DNA of 64,000 bases from Actinobacteria bacterium HGW-Actinobacteria-1 (GTDB lineage: Bacteria; Actinomycetota; Coriobacteriia; Anaerosomatales; Anaerosomataceae), in assembly GCA_002841355.1 (NCBI GenBank), contig PHFB01000001.1:1-64000 (forward strand), in the 5' to 3' direction. Position 1 is the first letter of the stretch. Every line of letters begins with the position of its first letter. The translations under genes were made by a program, and so were the position numbers. The notes beneath the pieces were generated by a model. The model saw only the letters and a list, made by a program, of their open reading frames with translations. It did not search any database and was not told where the DNA came from. Shown here piece by piece: positions 53,904 through 62,936 of this stretch.

Positions 53904-54922
53904 TGGGACTGGGAGTCGACAAGAAGCGACTCGAGGGCTTGGACGCCCTTCGCGCTCTGGCCATGCTCATGGTGATCGTCATTCACGTGACGGCCAGCCG
54001 CGCGACGCCTGGGGCTTTCAACGCGGCGACCATGCTCAACGCTGCATCCAGGTTGGGAGTCTGCATATTCTTCGGAATCAGTGGATTCCTCGATCAGCGA
54101 TCCACATCACGACAAGAGGCCTTCTCCAGATGGCTGCGGCGACGCAGTGGCTTTCTGGTTGGCGCGTACATTATCGGGTCTGTTGCGTACCTCGGACTTA
54201 ATCATGGGGTGTCGCTGGGTCTACCGTGGACTGCACGGGAGCTGGTGCTCTACTTGGGATTCGGCCAAGCGGAATGGCACTTGTGGTTCCTGTTGGCACT
54301 TGCGGAAACGATCGCGGTGTATTGGCTGATGCGGAGGATTGGTGTGAGCGCCGGACGGCTGGTGGTGTTGGCCGGCTTGGTGTTCGGGTTCGCTAATCTG
54401 GCACTGTTCCAGCAGCATTCTTCGTTGAGGTTGGTAGCTTACTTCACGTGCGTCGATTGGCTCGTCTACTATGCGCTGGGCGCGTGGGTCGCGGTCCGTT
54501 CTGAAGCCGAGTCCGTTGAGTTCAGTGTCGAGCGCTGGGCGGCGCCAGCCGGTGTCATCGGATATTGCGCGTTCAGTCTGATTGGAGTCACGTCCGCATT
54601 CGAGCGTGGCCTTTCGCCGGCACGAATCGTATGGTTCCTACTATCATGCGCGCTGCTCGTGGGGAGTATCGTGTGGGCGACGCAACGCGAACTGCGAGTG
54701 CCCAAGTTTCTCTCGAGGTTGGGCGCAGGAACAATGGCCGCATACCTCGTGCACATGATTCCCGTGCGGATTGCTGAGCGGGCCGGGTATCTCACCGGGT
54801 ATTCGTGGCTTCGGATTGCCCTGCAGGTGAGCGCGGTGCTTGTCATCACCATCGCACTCTCGTCAGTGGCTATGTGGCTACTGCAAGTCCTCAGACGATT
54901 GCGAATCGGCCAGAGCATCTGA
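53903..54922 (+). CDS. Acyltransferase-3 family protein (OafA/WecH-like)
   Basis: A 339-residue polytopic membrane protein with about ten helices. LEGLDALRALAMLMVIVIHVTAS gives the family hallmark (RALA and IHV, with the conserved His). FWHLWFL-like AEWHLWFLLALAETIAVY and AAYLVHMIPVRI near the end fit the family. It would O-acetylate a sugar of the exported glycan. GTG start overlaps the previous stop. Its last 45 bases overlap the convergent gene that ends at 54878, so the ends of both are coding on both strands. Confidence 0.85.
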   Translation: MGLGVDKKRLEGLDALRALAMLMVIVIHVTASRATPGAFNAATMLNAASRLGVCIFFGISGFLDQRSTSRQEAFSRWLRRRSGFLVGAYIIGSVAYLGLNHGVSLGLPWTARELVLYLGFGQAEWHLWFLLALAETIAVYWLMRRIGVSAGRLVVLAGLVFGFANLALFQQHSSLRLVAYFTCVDWLVYYALGAWVAVRSEAESVEFSVERWAAPAGVIGYCAFSLIGVTSAFERGLSPARIVWFLLSCALLVGSIVWATQRELRVPKFLSRLGAGTMAAYLVHMIPVRIAERAGYLTGYSWLRIALQVSAVLVITIALSSVAMWLLQVLRRLRIGQSI

Positions 54923-55489
54923 TTGGGCGTTCGTTTGACGACTTGACGGTCCCCAGATCCGTATCACGCGCGCCGGATTCCCAGCGGCAACCGAATAGTC
55001 GGCGATGTCCCGCGTGACCACCGACCCCGCGCCGATGACGCAGTACCGACCGATGTGCACACCTGGGAGTAGCGTCACCCTTGCGCCCAGCCAGCTTCCG
55101 TATCCGATGGTTGGGGCGGCGAGAGAAGTTGTCCCCTGCCAGCCGATTGGAACGGTTGGGTCGTCGAAGACGTGATTTCGGGCGATTACGAGTAGCTCTG
55201 GGCCGATCATGACTCCGTCTGCGACATGGAGAGCTTCGACTCGAGAGTCGCGTCCAATACTTGACTGGTCACCGAGAAGTATCTTGCTGCCGTCACCAAG
55301 GTAGACGCGAGGGCCAATGTTGATCCAGCCTCCGGAGTTCTCGAGCAGTGTTTGCGCGCATGCCTGGCGCAGGACTCTTCCGAGTTTCCCGCCAGGCAGA
55401 GGGTACTCGGGAAGATGTGACGCGAAGCCGTAGTAGAGAAACATCGCGATAGCGCGTGTGAACCGGTTGTTGGACCTGGAGTGTGTCAC
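54878..55489 (-). CDS. Hexapeptide-repeat (LbH) O-acetyltransferase, WcaF/WcaB-like
   Basis: A 203-residue left-handed beta-helix acyltransferase. Hexapeptide-type repeats run through INIGPRVYLGDGSKILLG, PTIGYGSWLGARVTLLPGVHIG and YCVIGAGSVVTRDI, ending in the typical AGNPARVIR. It uses acetyl-CoA to acetylate a sugar. It is the only minus-strand gene in the polysaccharide locus and its 3' end overlaps the membrane acyltransferase by 45 bases. The GTG start at 55489 follows AAGGGC. Its base composition matches the low-GC cassette. Confidence 0.88.
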   Translation of the reverse strand: MTHSRSNNRFTRAIAMFLYYGFASHLPEYPLPGGKLGRVLRQACAQTLLENSGGWINIGPRVYLGDGSKILLGDQSSIGRDSRVEALHVADGVMIGPELLVIARNHVFDDPTVPIGWQGTTSLAAPTIGYGSWLGARVTLLPGVHIGRYCVIGAGSVVTRDIADYSVAAGNPARVIRIWGPSSRQTNAQSDALADSQSSEDLQ

Positions 55490-55803
55490 GTGTACTGCCC
55501 TTCGGCGGCTCGGTCGGCGGGGACACGGAGCGTGGATCCCTACCGCGCATTATGCTCGACTTCCGAACGACACACGAGAGCATGGAGCGCTCGGTTGAGA
55601 CCGATCGTGTCGCAGGCCTCTTGGGCTAGGGCGGCGTACACCATGAAGAACCTGGTAGACTCACTATGCGTGGACTGCGCTGCTGGAGCCTCCGTTCTGC
55701 CGAGCGCCCACGTGCCTATATCCTGTCAGCGCGCGGTGCGAAAGCGAGCGGTTGTTCGCCGTCGTCGGTGCGTGAAGGTGTACGGGATTTGTGGAAGCGG
55801 GCC
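55490..55803. other. Intergenic region at the edge of the glycosyltransferase cassette
   Basis: These 314 bases separate the minus-strand acetyltransferase from the wecG-type gene. A forward frame is open from 55666, but its predicted residues are Arg/Ser-rich and unlike the enzyme family, so it is not counted as coding. The region should hold two divergent promoters; I see no convincing pair of boxes. It marks the point where composition returns to the genome's higher GC. Confidence 0.5.
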
Positions 55804-56568
55804 ATGGCCGCTGCGAGTGGGAAGAGCAAAGTGAAAACTGAAATCTTCGGCGTTACGCTCGACATGCTCACGATGGACCAGAGCGTCGAGCGCTGCACGG
55901 AGCTGATCGAGATCGGCCAGCCAGCGCAGCATGTCGTGATCAACGCAGGGAAAGTCGCGATGATGCACGACAAGCCCCACCTCAAGGAGATCATATCCCG
56001 CTGTCAGATGGTGAATGCTGATGGCCAGTCCGTTGTCTGGGCTAGCAGGCTGAAGGGTCATCCCGTCCCGGAGCGCGTCGCCGGGATTGACCTCATGCAC
56101 AAGCTGCTTGAGCGTGCAGAGCAGCGCGGATGGCCCACGTACTTCCTAGGCGCGCGAGAGGAAGTGCTGCAGGCGTGCCTCGCAGCCTTTCGGATCAAGT
56201 ATCCCGAGCTGGTCGTGGCCGGATATCAGCATGGGTACTTCAGTGACGATAAGCTCGTCGCTCAGCAGATTCGTGAAGCCGGAACGAGACTGCTCTTCGT
56301 TGGGATTTCGAGTCCCAAGAAGGAGGAGTTTCTCTCGGAACACCTTAAGCATATGGGTCCGGTGTTCGCGATGGGTGTCGGTGGAAGCTTCGACGTAGTC
56401 GCCGGACTGACAAAACGCGCTCCGTTGTGGATGCAGAAGTCCGGACTTGAGTGGGCGTACCGCCTGGGTCAGGAGCCCGGACGCATGTGGAAGCGCTATC
56501 TCTTCGGGAATGCGAGGTTCATCAACCTTGTGATTAAGGAAGAGCGGCGACGGGTGCCTCGCAACTGA
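55804..56568 (+). CDS. WecG/TagA/CpsF family glycosyltransferase
   Basis: A 254-residue GT26 enzyme. Family members transfer ManNAc(A) or glucose to a undecaprenyl-PP-linked sugar. Conserved parts are VVINAGKVAMM, MVNADGQSVVWASR (with the proposed catalytic Asp), ERVAGIDLM, YFLGAREEVL and GISSPKKEEFL. ATG 55804 is preferred (GGAAGCGGG upstream); GTG 55831 nearer the conserved KTEIFGVTLDM is an alternative. The next gene makes UDP-ManNAc, which fits ManNAc transfer. Gap to wecB is 36 bases. Confidence 0.9.
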   Translation: MAAASGKSKVKTEIFGVTLDMLTMDQSVERCTELIEIGQPAQHVVINAGKVAMMHDKPHLKEIISRCQMVNADGQSVVWASRLKGHPVPERVAGIDLMHKLLERAEQRGWPTYFLGAREEVLQACLAAFRIKYPELVVAGYQHGYFSDDKLVAQQIREAGTRLLFVGISSPKKEEFLSEHLKHMGPVFAMGVGGSFDVVAGLTKRAPLWMQKSGLEWAYRLGQEPGRMWKRYLFGNARFINLVIKEERRRVPRN

Positions 56569-56604
56569 GCGTTGAACTCACGCGTATTCAAGAAGGGGCC
56601 GGCA

Positions 56605-57696
56605 ATGCGCATCATCGTGGTCGTGGGAGCTCGTCCGAACTTCATCAAAGTCGGTCCGCTTATGCCGGCGCTTGCTGCCGCGGGTATCGAGGCGCGCATC
56701 GCGCACACAGGGCAGCACTACGACGCCACGATGTCAGATGTCTTCTTCTCGGACCTTGAGATTCCCAAGCCTGATTGGTTCCTCGGGGTGGGCAGCGGTA
56801 CGCACGCGGTACAAACCGGGACGGCCATGATGAAGCTCGAGGAGCTTTTGTCTGCTGAGCGTCCCGATGCACTTCTTGTAGTTGGCGACGTTAATTCCAC
56901 GCTCGCCGGCGCGCTTGCGGCGGCGAAGATCGGCATTCCGGTCGTGCACCTGGAAGCGGGCTTGCGATCGGGCGATATGTCCATGCCCGAAGAGGTGAAT
57001 CGCCTCGTTACCGACCAACTATCCTCGATGCTGCTGACACCGGTGCGTGAAGCGGATGCCAATCTCGTAGCAGAGGGCATCGACGCAAACCGCATCCACT
57101 TTGTTGGCAATATCATGGCGGAGAGTGTGCTGCGCAATCTCGAGCGCATTAGGTCGCGCGACGTGTGCGCTGCGTATGGTCTCTCGTGCGGTGGGTACGT
57201 GCTCGCCACCATCCATAGGCCCGAGAATACGGATCATCCGGAGCGCCTTCGTGAGATTGCCGCAGCGTTGCTTGCCGCGCCGCTCCCAGTGCTCTTCCCC
57301 GTGCATCCGCGCACTCGCCCGTTGCTCGCCTCGGCAGGAATTGATGGGGCCAGCAATGTCCGGCTAAGCGACCCGGTTGGCTATCTCGATATGTTGGCGC
57401 TTCAGCGCGATGCTGCTGCAATCGTGACAGACTCTGGCGGTATCCAAGAGGAAGCGTGCATGGTGGGCACCCCCTGCGTGACCGTGCGCCGCAACACCGA
57501 GCGCGCGATCACGATCGCGGTCGGAGCGAACCGCCTCTCAGCCGCTGATGCGATTGAGATCGGACGTGGGCTCGGGGAGGCGCTTGCGAGCGAGCGTGTG
57601 TGGGAGCGTCCCGAGCGGTGGGACGAGAAGGTGTCTTCTCGAGTCGCGCAGGCGCTGCTTTCGGGTGTCATCCCTTTGGCGGGCTGCGCGGAGTAG
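56605..57696 (+). CDS. wecB: UDP-N-acetylglucosamine 2-epimerase (non-hydrolysing)
   Basis: A 363-residue epimerase that converts UDP-GlcNAc to UDP-ManNAc. It shows VVGARPNFIKVGPL, AHTGQHYDATMSD, VHLEAGLRSGD with EEVNRLVTD, and TDSGGIQEEA, all core family motifs. ATG 56605 follows AAGGGG; an in-frame upstream start at 56572 just spans the intergenic gap. With the preceding WecG/TagA enzyme it forms a ManNAc module for the glycan or for linkage to the wall. Confidence 0.95.
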   Translation: MRIIVVVGARPNFIKVGPLMPALAAAGIEARIAHTGQHYDATMSDVFFSDLEIPKPDWFLGVGSGTHAVQTGTAMMKLEELLSAERPDALLVVGDVNSTLAGALAAAKIGIPVVHLEAGLRSGDMSMPEEVNRLVTDQLSSMLLTPVREADANLVAEGIDANRIHFVGNIMAESVLRNLERIRSRDVCAAYGLSCGGYVLATIHRPENTDHPERLREIAAALLAAPLPVLFPVHPRTRPLLASAGIDGASNVRLSDPVGYLDMLALQRDAAAIVTDSGGIQEEACMVGTPCVTVRRNTERAITIAVGANRLSAADAIEIGRGLGEALASERVWERPERWDEKVSSRVAQALLSGVIPLAGCAE

Positions 57697-57747
57697 GATT
57701 CGATTCTGCTACTGTAGAAGCATCACAACCGCTTCTTGGAGGCTCCT

Positions 57748-58797
57748 ATGTCTCGCGTTGCACTCATCACCGGTATCACCGGTCAGGACGGCTCGTATTT
57801 GGCCGAACTGCTTCTCGGCAAGAGCTACGAGGTGCACGGGATCATCCGCCGCGCTTCCACCTTCAACACCGAGCGCATCGATCACCTGTACCGCGACCCG
57901 CACGAGTCGGGCGCGCGCATGTTCCTGCACTACGGTGACCTCACCGACGGCACCGGCCTTCGCCGCATCCTTGAGAAAGTGCACCCGGACGAGGTCTACA
58001 ACCTGGGCGCGCAATCGCATGTGAAGGTCTCCTTCGACATGCCCGAGTACACGGCCGACGTTGTCGCCACTGGCACCTTGCGCCTCCTCGACGCGATTCG
58101 CGACTACATGCACACCTCGGGCAACCAGGTGCGCTTCTACCAGGCCGGTTCCTCGGAGATGTACGGCGCGGCACCGGCGCCGCAGAGCCCAGACACAGTC
58201 TTCCACCCGCGTAGCCCGTATGCGGTCGCGAAAGTCGCCAGCCACTGGTACTGCGTGAACTACCGCGAGGCGTACGACATGTTCATCGCGAACGGCATCC
58301 TCTTCAACCACGAATCAGAGCGCCGGGGTGAGACGTTCGTCACGCGCAAGATCACGCGTGCCGTTGGGCGCATCAAGCACGGGCTGCAGGACAAGCTCTT
58401 CCTCGGCAATATGGAGTCTCGTCGCGACTGGGGCTACGCGCCCGATTACGTTGAAGCGATGTGGCTCATGCTCCAGCAGGATGAGCCCGGCGATTACCTC
58501 GTCGCCACGGGTGAGGCGTACTCGGTGCGGCAGTTCGTGGAGTACGCGTTCAGCCTTGCCGGCATGGACTGGAAACAGTTCGTGCAGATCGACCCGCGCT
58601 ACTATCGACCCACCGAGGTCGATTACCTGCTTGGCGACGCAAGCATCACGCGCGAGAAGCTTGGCTGGGCGCCCAAGGTCGGCTTCGAGGAGCTGGTGGA
58701 GCGCATGGTCAACCACGACATGGAGCTTGCCGCGCAGGAGAAGACGCTCCGCGACGCTGGCCACAAGATCGAGCTGCGAGGCATCGGCCAGGAGTAG
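57748..58797 (+). CDS. gmd: GDP-mannose 4,6-dehydratase
   Basis: A 349-residue short-chain dehydrogenase-type enzyme that makes GDP-4-keto-6-deoxymannose. The NADP motif is [34 protein letters not shown] and [13 protein letters not shown] are family-specific. The catalytic YxxxK is in [15 protein letters not shown] 57748 follows TGGAGG. Its product is the substrate of the next gene (Fcl), so together they make GDP-L-fucose. GDP-mannose synthesis genes (manA, manB/C) are not in the window. Confidence 0.97.
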   Translation: MSRVALITGITGQDGSYLAELLLGKSYEVHGIIRRASTFNTERIDHLYRDPHESGARMFLHYGDLTDGTGLRRILEKVHPDEVYNLGAQSHVKVSFDMPEYTADVVATGTLRLLDAIRDYMHTSGNQVRFYQAGSSEMYGAAPAPQSPDTVFHPRSPYAVAKVASHWYCVNYREAYDMFIANGILFNHESERRGETFVTRKITRAVGRIKHGLQDKLFLGNMESRRDWGYAPDYVEAMWLMLQQDEPGDYLVATGEAYSVRQFVEYAFSLAGMDWKQFVQIDPRYYRPTEVDYLLGDASITREKLGWAPKVGFEELVERMVNHDMELAAQEKTLRDAGHKIELRGIGQE

Positions 58798-58954
58798 CTG
58801 CGGCACAGAGCCGCACGTGCGCGTATGTCGTGATCCATCGATGCCCTGCTGAAGGGCCCCTGCACTCCGGCCTTGCGCGAGGCCTTCGTACGCCCGCCTC
58901 GCAAAAGTCGTAAGATTGAACGTATACACCGCCAAACACTCGGAAGGTCTTCGC

Positions 58955-59893
58955 ATGATTAGGTCGAGCCGTATCTACGTTGCCGGGCATCGCGGGCTTG
59001 TCGGCGGTGCGATCATGCGTCGCATCGAACGCCAGGGCTACGAGACCATCATCACTCGCACGCGCGACGAGCTTGACCTCACCGACCAGCAGGCCGTGAA
59101 CGAGTTCTTCGACCAGCAGCGCCCCGAGTACGTCTTCCTGGCCGCGGCCAAGGTCGGCGGCATCATGGCGAACAGCACCTACCCCGCGGACTTCATCCGC
59201 GAGAACCTGCTCATTCAGACGAACGTCATCGAGGCCGCGTACCGCAGCGGCGTGCGTAAGCTGCTCTTCCTGGGCAGCAGCTGCATCTACCCGAAGCTCG
59301 CGCCGCAGCCCATCAAAGAGGAGTACCTGCTCACTGGCCTGCTCGAGCCCACTAACAAGGCGTACGCGATCGCCAAGATCGCCGGGCTCACGATGGTGGA
59401 CGCATACCGCGAGCAGTTCGGCTTCAACGGCGTTTCGCTCATGCCCACCAACCTGTATGGGCCGGGCGACAACTTCGACCTGGAGTCCTCGCACGTCTTG
59501 CCTGCGCTGATCCGCAAGTTCCACGAAGCCAAGCTTTCCGGCGCGCCCACGGTCACGGTGTGGGGGACGGGCACGCCCCGGCGGGAGTTCCTGCACGTGG
59601 ACGATCTTGCGGACGCCGCCGCGTTCATCATGGACAAGTACGACGGCGGCGACATCCTGAACATCGGTGTTGGCGAAGACGTCAGCATCGGTGAGCTTGC
59701 CGCGCTAGTGGCGCAGATCGTCGGCTACGAGGGCGAGATCGTCTTCGACACCTCGAAGCCCGACGGCACGCCGCGCAAGTTGCTCGACAACTCGCGCCTG
59801 CTCTCGCTTGGCTGGCGCCCGAAGATCGCGCTCAAGGATGGTATCGTGTCCACGTACAAGTGGTACGTGGCAAACGGCGCGCAGCAAAGCTAG
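58955..59893 (+). CDS. fcl: GDP-L-fucose synthase
   Basis: A 312-residue bifunctional 3,5-epimerase/4-reductase for GDP-4-keto-6-deoxymannose to GDP-L-fucose. It has [14 protein letters not shown] (NADPH), [20 protein letters not shown] and the YxxxK in [10 protein letters not shown], followed by [17 protein letters not shown] 58955 follows GGAAGG; an upstream TTG reading adds a tail not seen in the family. A 157-base gap from gmd holds a small TGCGGC/GCCGCA hairpin (58799-58815). Confidence 0.97.
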   Translation: MIRSSRIYVAGHRGLVGGAIMRRIERQGYETIITRTRDELDLTDQQAVNEFFDQQRPEYVFLAAAKVGGIMANSTYPADFIRENLLIQTNVIEAAYRSGVRKLLFLGSSCIYPKLAPQPIKEEYLLTGLLEPTNKAYAIAKIAGLTMVDAYREQFGFNGVSLMPTNLYGPGDNFDLESSHVLPALIRKFHEAKLSGAPTVTVWGTGTPRREFLHVDDLADAAAFIMDKYDGGDILNIGVGEDVSIGELAALVAQIVGYEGEIVFDTSKPDGTPRKLLDNSRLLSLGWRPKIALKDGIVSTYKWYVANGAQQS

Positions 59894-59916
59894 GTCTTCA
59901 TCGGGGGGAGTCGTTG

Positions 59917-61380
59917 GTGGCCGAGGATCATTCCTCAGGGTTCCTGGAGCGGGACCGGCGTAAGGTGCTGGTCATAGTGTTGCTACTCGCTAGTGATGCT
60001 GCGGCATTGCTGGTGGCGACCATGCTTGCCACCTACCTGCGGTTCCAGACGTTTGCCAGCTACGCCGGGTTCGAGAACATCTCCGGGCACATCACGTACT
60101 ACCAGGTTGCCCTGGCTGTCTCGGCGGTGTGGCTCGGCTTCCTGTGGTCGGAGCATCTCTACGATCTCGAACGGCTCACCTGGGGCGCAGGCGAATTCTC
60201 ACGTGTGCTGCGAGCGCTCGCGATGGGTGTTGTCGGGTTCATCCTGCTCACCTTCGTGATGAAGACTCCCGGTCTGTCGCGCGTCTGGACTGTGCTGGCG
60301 TTCGTGCTCGCGGTCGTATTCGTGAGCCTGGGGCGCGCCGGCATCCGCTCGTTCCTCGCACGCAATCGTCGGAACGGTCGTATGCGCAGGCGCACACTCA
60401 TAGTCGGCTCGAACGCGGAAGCTGCCGGCATCGCCCGGGCGCTGCTGTTGCACCCCGGACAAGGACTGATGCCCACCGGGTTCCTGAGCTCGGCGCGCAG
60501 CGAGGTTCTTGAACTCGACTACTGCGGCGACTTCTTGGAGTGCTTTGGCGAGGCGGACAAGCTCACAACTGTGATCCGTGAGCAACGCATCGACACGGTC
60601 GTGATCGTATCCTCGGCGTTCGACCACGAGATCCTGGCGCGCATGATCGGTCAGCTTCGGGGCATCGACGTTTCAATTCACCTCGCGTCAGGACTCTCCG
60701 ATGTACTGTCCTCACGCGTGCTTGTGCGCGAGATCGCGGGTATCCCGCTTGTGACGATTCAGCCCGTCTCGCTCTCGCGCGGCAACCTGCTTACCAAGCG
60801 CATCTTCGACGTCGTGGTCGCCTCGGCGATCGTGCTTGTCGGGCTGCCGATCTGGCTGCTGCTCGCGCTGCTCATCCGCATGGATTCGTGCGGTCCGATC
60901 TTCTACCGGCAGAAGCGGGTGGGGGAGCACGGCGTAGAGTTCGATATGTTCAAGTTCCGATCCATGTGCATCGATGCCGACGAGCGGCTCAGGGCGCTCA
61001 AAGCTGCGAACGAGGCGACCGGCCCGCTCTTCAAGATGAAGGACGATCCGCGTGTGACGCGGGTCGGCAAGTGGATGCGCAAGTTCTCGATCGACGAGTT
61101 CCCGCAACTGCTCAACGTTCTCAAAGGTGAGATGTCGCTGGTGGGTCCGCGCCCGCCGCTGCCGGGGGAGACGGCGCAGTACTCGGAGTATCACTGGCGA
61201 CGCATGGAAGTGCCGCCGGGTATGACGGGCTTGTGGCAGGTCTCGGGACGTTCCTCGCTCACGTTCGAGGAGATGGTCCGGCTCGACCTGTTCTATATCG
61301 AGAACTGGAGCGTCGGCTTCGATATCTCACTCATCGGTCGTACATTGCCCGCGGTGTTGTTTGCGCGCGGAGCGTATTAG
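59917..61380 (+). CDS. Undecaprenyl-phosphate sugar phosphotransferase (WcaJ/CpsE type)
   Basis: A 487-residue initiating transferase. The N-terminal half has four or five membrane segments and a CoA-binding-like Rossmann part (RTLIVGSNAEAAGIARALL). After the last membrane helix (about 305-328), the catalytic bacterial sugar transferase domain begins GPIFYRQKRVGEHG and includes FDMFKFRSMCIDADERL, KWMRKFSIDEFPQLLNVLKG, MSLVGPRPPL and PPGMTGLWQVSGRS. It loads a sugar-1-phosphate onto undecaprenyl phosphate, starting the repeat unit. GTG 59917 follows GGGGGGAG with a 6-base spacer; TTG 59914 is also possible. It is the last gene of the polysaccharide locus. Confidence 0.93.
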   Translation: MAEDHSSGFLERDRRKVLVIVLLLASDAAALLVATMLATYLRFQTFASYAGFENISGHITYYQVALAVSAVWLGFLWSEHLYDLERLTWGAGEFSRVLRALAMGVVGFILLTFVMKTPGLSRVWTVLAFVLAVVFVSLGRAGIRSFLARNRRNGRMRRRTLIVGSNAEAAGIARALLLHPGQGLMPTGFLSSARSEVLELDYCGDFLECFGEADKLTTVIREQRIDTVVIVSSAFDHEILARMIGQLRGIDVSIHLASGLSDVLSSRVLVREIAGIPLVTIQPVSLSRGNLLTKRIFDVVVASAIVLVGLPIWLLLALLIRMDSCGPIFYRQKRVGEHGVEFDMFKFRSMCIDADERLRALKAANEATGPLFKMKDDPRVTRVGKWMRKFSIDEFPQLLNVLKGEMSLVGPRPPLPGETAQYSEYHWRRMEVPPGMTGLWQVSGRSSLTFEEMVRLDLFYIENWSVGFDISLIGRTLPAVLFARGAY

Positions 61381-61486
61381 GCGAGCACTCGGCATTCGGT
61401 AGCGCTGAGTAGAACGCTCGTTTCTATACGAGTGTGATGCATTTCACTAGCGCACACGGCGCTCATCCATGCTATACGGCGAGTTT

Positions 61487-61529
61487 TTGATACGTTATTG
61501 TTGGCGAAATAGTCACGCAACATGTGACT
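61487..61529 (+). promoter_or_regulatory. livJ promoter overlapped by a palindrome
   Basis: TTGATA (61487-61492), 17 bases, TAGTCA (61510-61515). The inverted repeat AGTCAC-GCAACAT-GTGACT (61511-61529) covers the -10 box and the expected start, a typical repressor position. Further up, CTCGT/ACGAG (61417-61432) and AGCGC/GCGCT repeats are present in the 250-base gap after the sugar transferase gene. Confidence 0.5.
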
Positions 61530-61568
61530 GTCAGAGTTTGTTAGTGCACTACCAAGAGGGGGTCGGTG

Positions 61569-61585
61569 CTCGCCGGGACGGCGAG
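61569..61585 (+). other. Hairpin in the livJ leader
   Basis: CTCGCCG-GGA-CGGCGAG, a perfect 7-bp stem with a 3-base loop, about 45 bases before the livJ start. It may affect leader stability or attenuation; no terminator U-run follows. Confidence 0.45.
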
Positions 61586-61630
61586 TCCACGCGGGTCCGG
61601 CTCCGAAACAGCAACGGAGGGCGGAACGGT

Positions 61631-62827
61631 ATGAAACGATTGGGAGCAGTGGTATGCCTGGTGCTGGCTGTGGCACTCATCCTTCCCGGATGTGCGGCCA
61701 AGGACGGCACGAGCGGTACCGACAGCAGCGACAAGATCGTGATCGGCGCGGCCCTGTGCCAGACCGGCATTCAGGCCCCGCTCGACGAGCCCGCCCTTCG
61801 TGGCGCGCAGCTTGCCGTTGACGAACTCAACGCCAAGGGTGGCATTCTCGGCAAGCAGGTCGAGCTTGTCGCACTCGACGGCAAGAGCGACCCGGTGACG
61901 GTGGGCAACGTTGCCAAGCAGCTCATCGACGATGGCGCTAAGGCGATCATCGCCCCGAGCGACTTCGACTTCGGTGGTCCGGCAAGCCGCGAGGCGCAGA
62001 AGGCCGGCATCGTCGGCATCTCGCCGTGCGCATCTTCGCCGCTCTACGGCTCGGCAGCGCTTGGTGACAAGCAGTTCACGCTCTCCATGTGGAACACCAC
62101 CATGGGTGCAGTCACCGCCGAGTACGCGTACAACGAAAAGGGCTGGCGTACCGTGTACGTCATCACCGACGACTTCATCGACTACACCAAGTCCCTCTCG
62201 AAGTACTTCATCGTTCGGTTCGAGGAGCTCGGTGGCAAGGTCATCTTCGAGGACACCTACACGCAGGGCCAGGCCGATGTCTCGGCACAGCTCGCGCGCA
62301 TCAAGGCTCTCCCCGAGAAGCCTGACTTCATCTACATCTCCTCCTACATGCCCGACCTTGCGCTCATGATCCGCACGCTCCGCGAGTCCGGCGTCACGCA
62401 GCCGGTCGTCGGCGGCGACTCGTACGACGATCCGTCGCTCTTCGAGGCGCTGGGTACCCAGTACGGCAGCGATGTCTACTTCGACACCCACGGCTACCTC
62501 TCCGACGAGGCCAACCCGAAGTACAGCGAGTTCGCGGCGTCGTATGAGAAGAAGTTCGGCAATGCCCCCGAGGCCGTCTGGATCATGCCGGGCTACGACG
62601 TGGTCATGGTCATCGCTCAGGCGATGGAGAAGGCCGGTAGCACCGATGGCGCCGAGATGGCGAAGGTCATGGAGACCACCACGTTCGACCTGTTCACCGG
62701 TCAGCTGAAGTGGTCCGATGCAGCCTCTGGACACGAGCCCAACAAGGCCGCAGCCATGGTCTCCCTCACGGAAGGCAAGCCGAAGTTCCTCGGCTGGGTC
62801 ATTCCCGAGAAGATCCCGGCTCCGTAA
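61631..62827 (+). CDS. livJ: Branched-chain amino acid ABC transporter substrate-binding lipoprotein
   Basis: A 398-residue type I periplasmic-binding protein. The signal sequence MKRLGAVVCLVLAVALILPGCAA contains the lipobox LPGC, so the mature protein is a lipoprotein tethered by its Cys. KIVIGAALCQTG opens the fold; LRGAQLAVDELNAKGGILGKQVELV and IIAPSDFDFGGPASREAQK are the ligand-binding elements of Leu/Ile/Val-binding proteins. ATG 61631 follows GGAGGG. Substrate may be branched-chain amino acids or other amides. ATPase genes follow after a strong hairpin. Confidence 0.92.
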   Translation: MKRLGAVVCLVLAVALILPGCAAKDGTSGTDSSDKIVIGAALCQTGIQAPLDEPALRGAQLAVDELNAKGGILGKQVELVALDGKSDPVTVGNVAKQLIDDGAKAIIAPSDFDFGGPASREAQKAGIVGISPCASSPLYGSAALGDKQFTLSMWNTTMGAVTAEYAYNEKGWRTVYVITDDFIDYTKSLSKYFIVRFEELGGKVIFEDTYTQGQADVSAQLARIKALPEKPDFIYISSYMPDLALMIRTLRESGVTQPVVGGDSYDDPSLFEALGTQYGSDVYFDTHGYLSDEANPKYSEFAASYEKKFGNAPEAVWIMPGYDVVMVIAQAMEKAGSTDGAEMAKVMETTTFDLFTGQLKWSDAASGHEPNKAAAMVSLTEGKPKFLGWVIPEKIPAP

Positions 62828-62856
62828 GCTTCACCGCACCACGGTATCGAATGACG

Positions 62857-62890
62857 CCAGGGGGGAGTCCGTTCGCGGGCTCTCCCCTGG
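62857..62890 (+). other. UUCG-capped hairpin between livJ and livG
   Basis: A 15-bp stem (62857-62871 with 62876-62890, two G-U pairs) closed by the exceptionally stable TTCG tetraloop between C-G-rich strands. No U-run follows. It is well placed to end most transcripts or to protect livJ mRNA from 3' decay, giving more binding protein than ATPase. A second small stem (CCCC/GGGG, 62922-62933) holds the livG ribosome-binding site. Confidence 0.75.
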
Positions 62891-62936
62891 ACTGAACTGT
62901 ACTGCAGCGATTCAGGTCCAACCCCTGGAGGGGTGA

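Noticed and set aside
55666-55803. N-terminal extension of the WecG/TagA gene
   Set aside because: The extra residues are Arg/Ser/Ala-rich and unlike the family; ATG 55804 or GTG 55831 fits the normal length.
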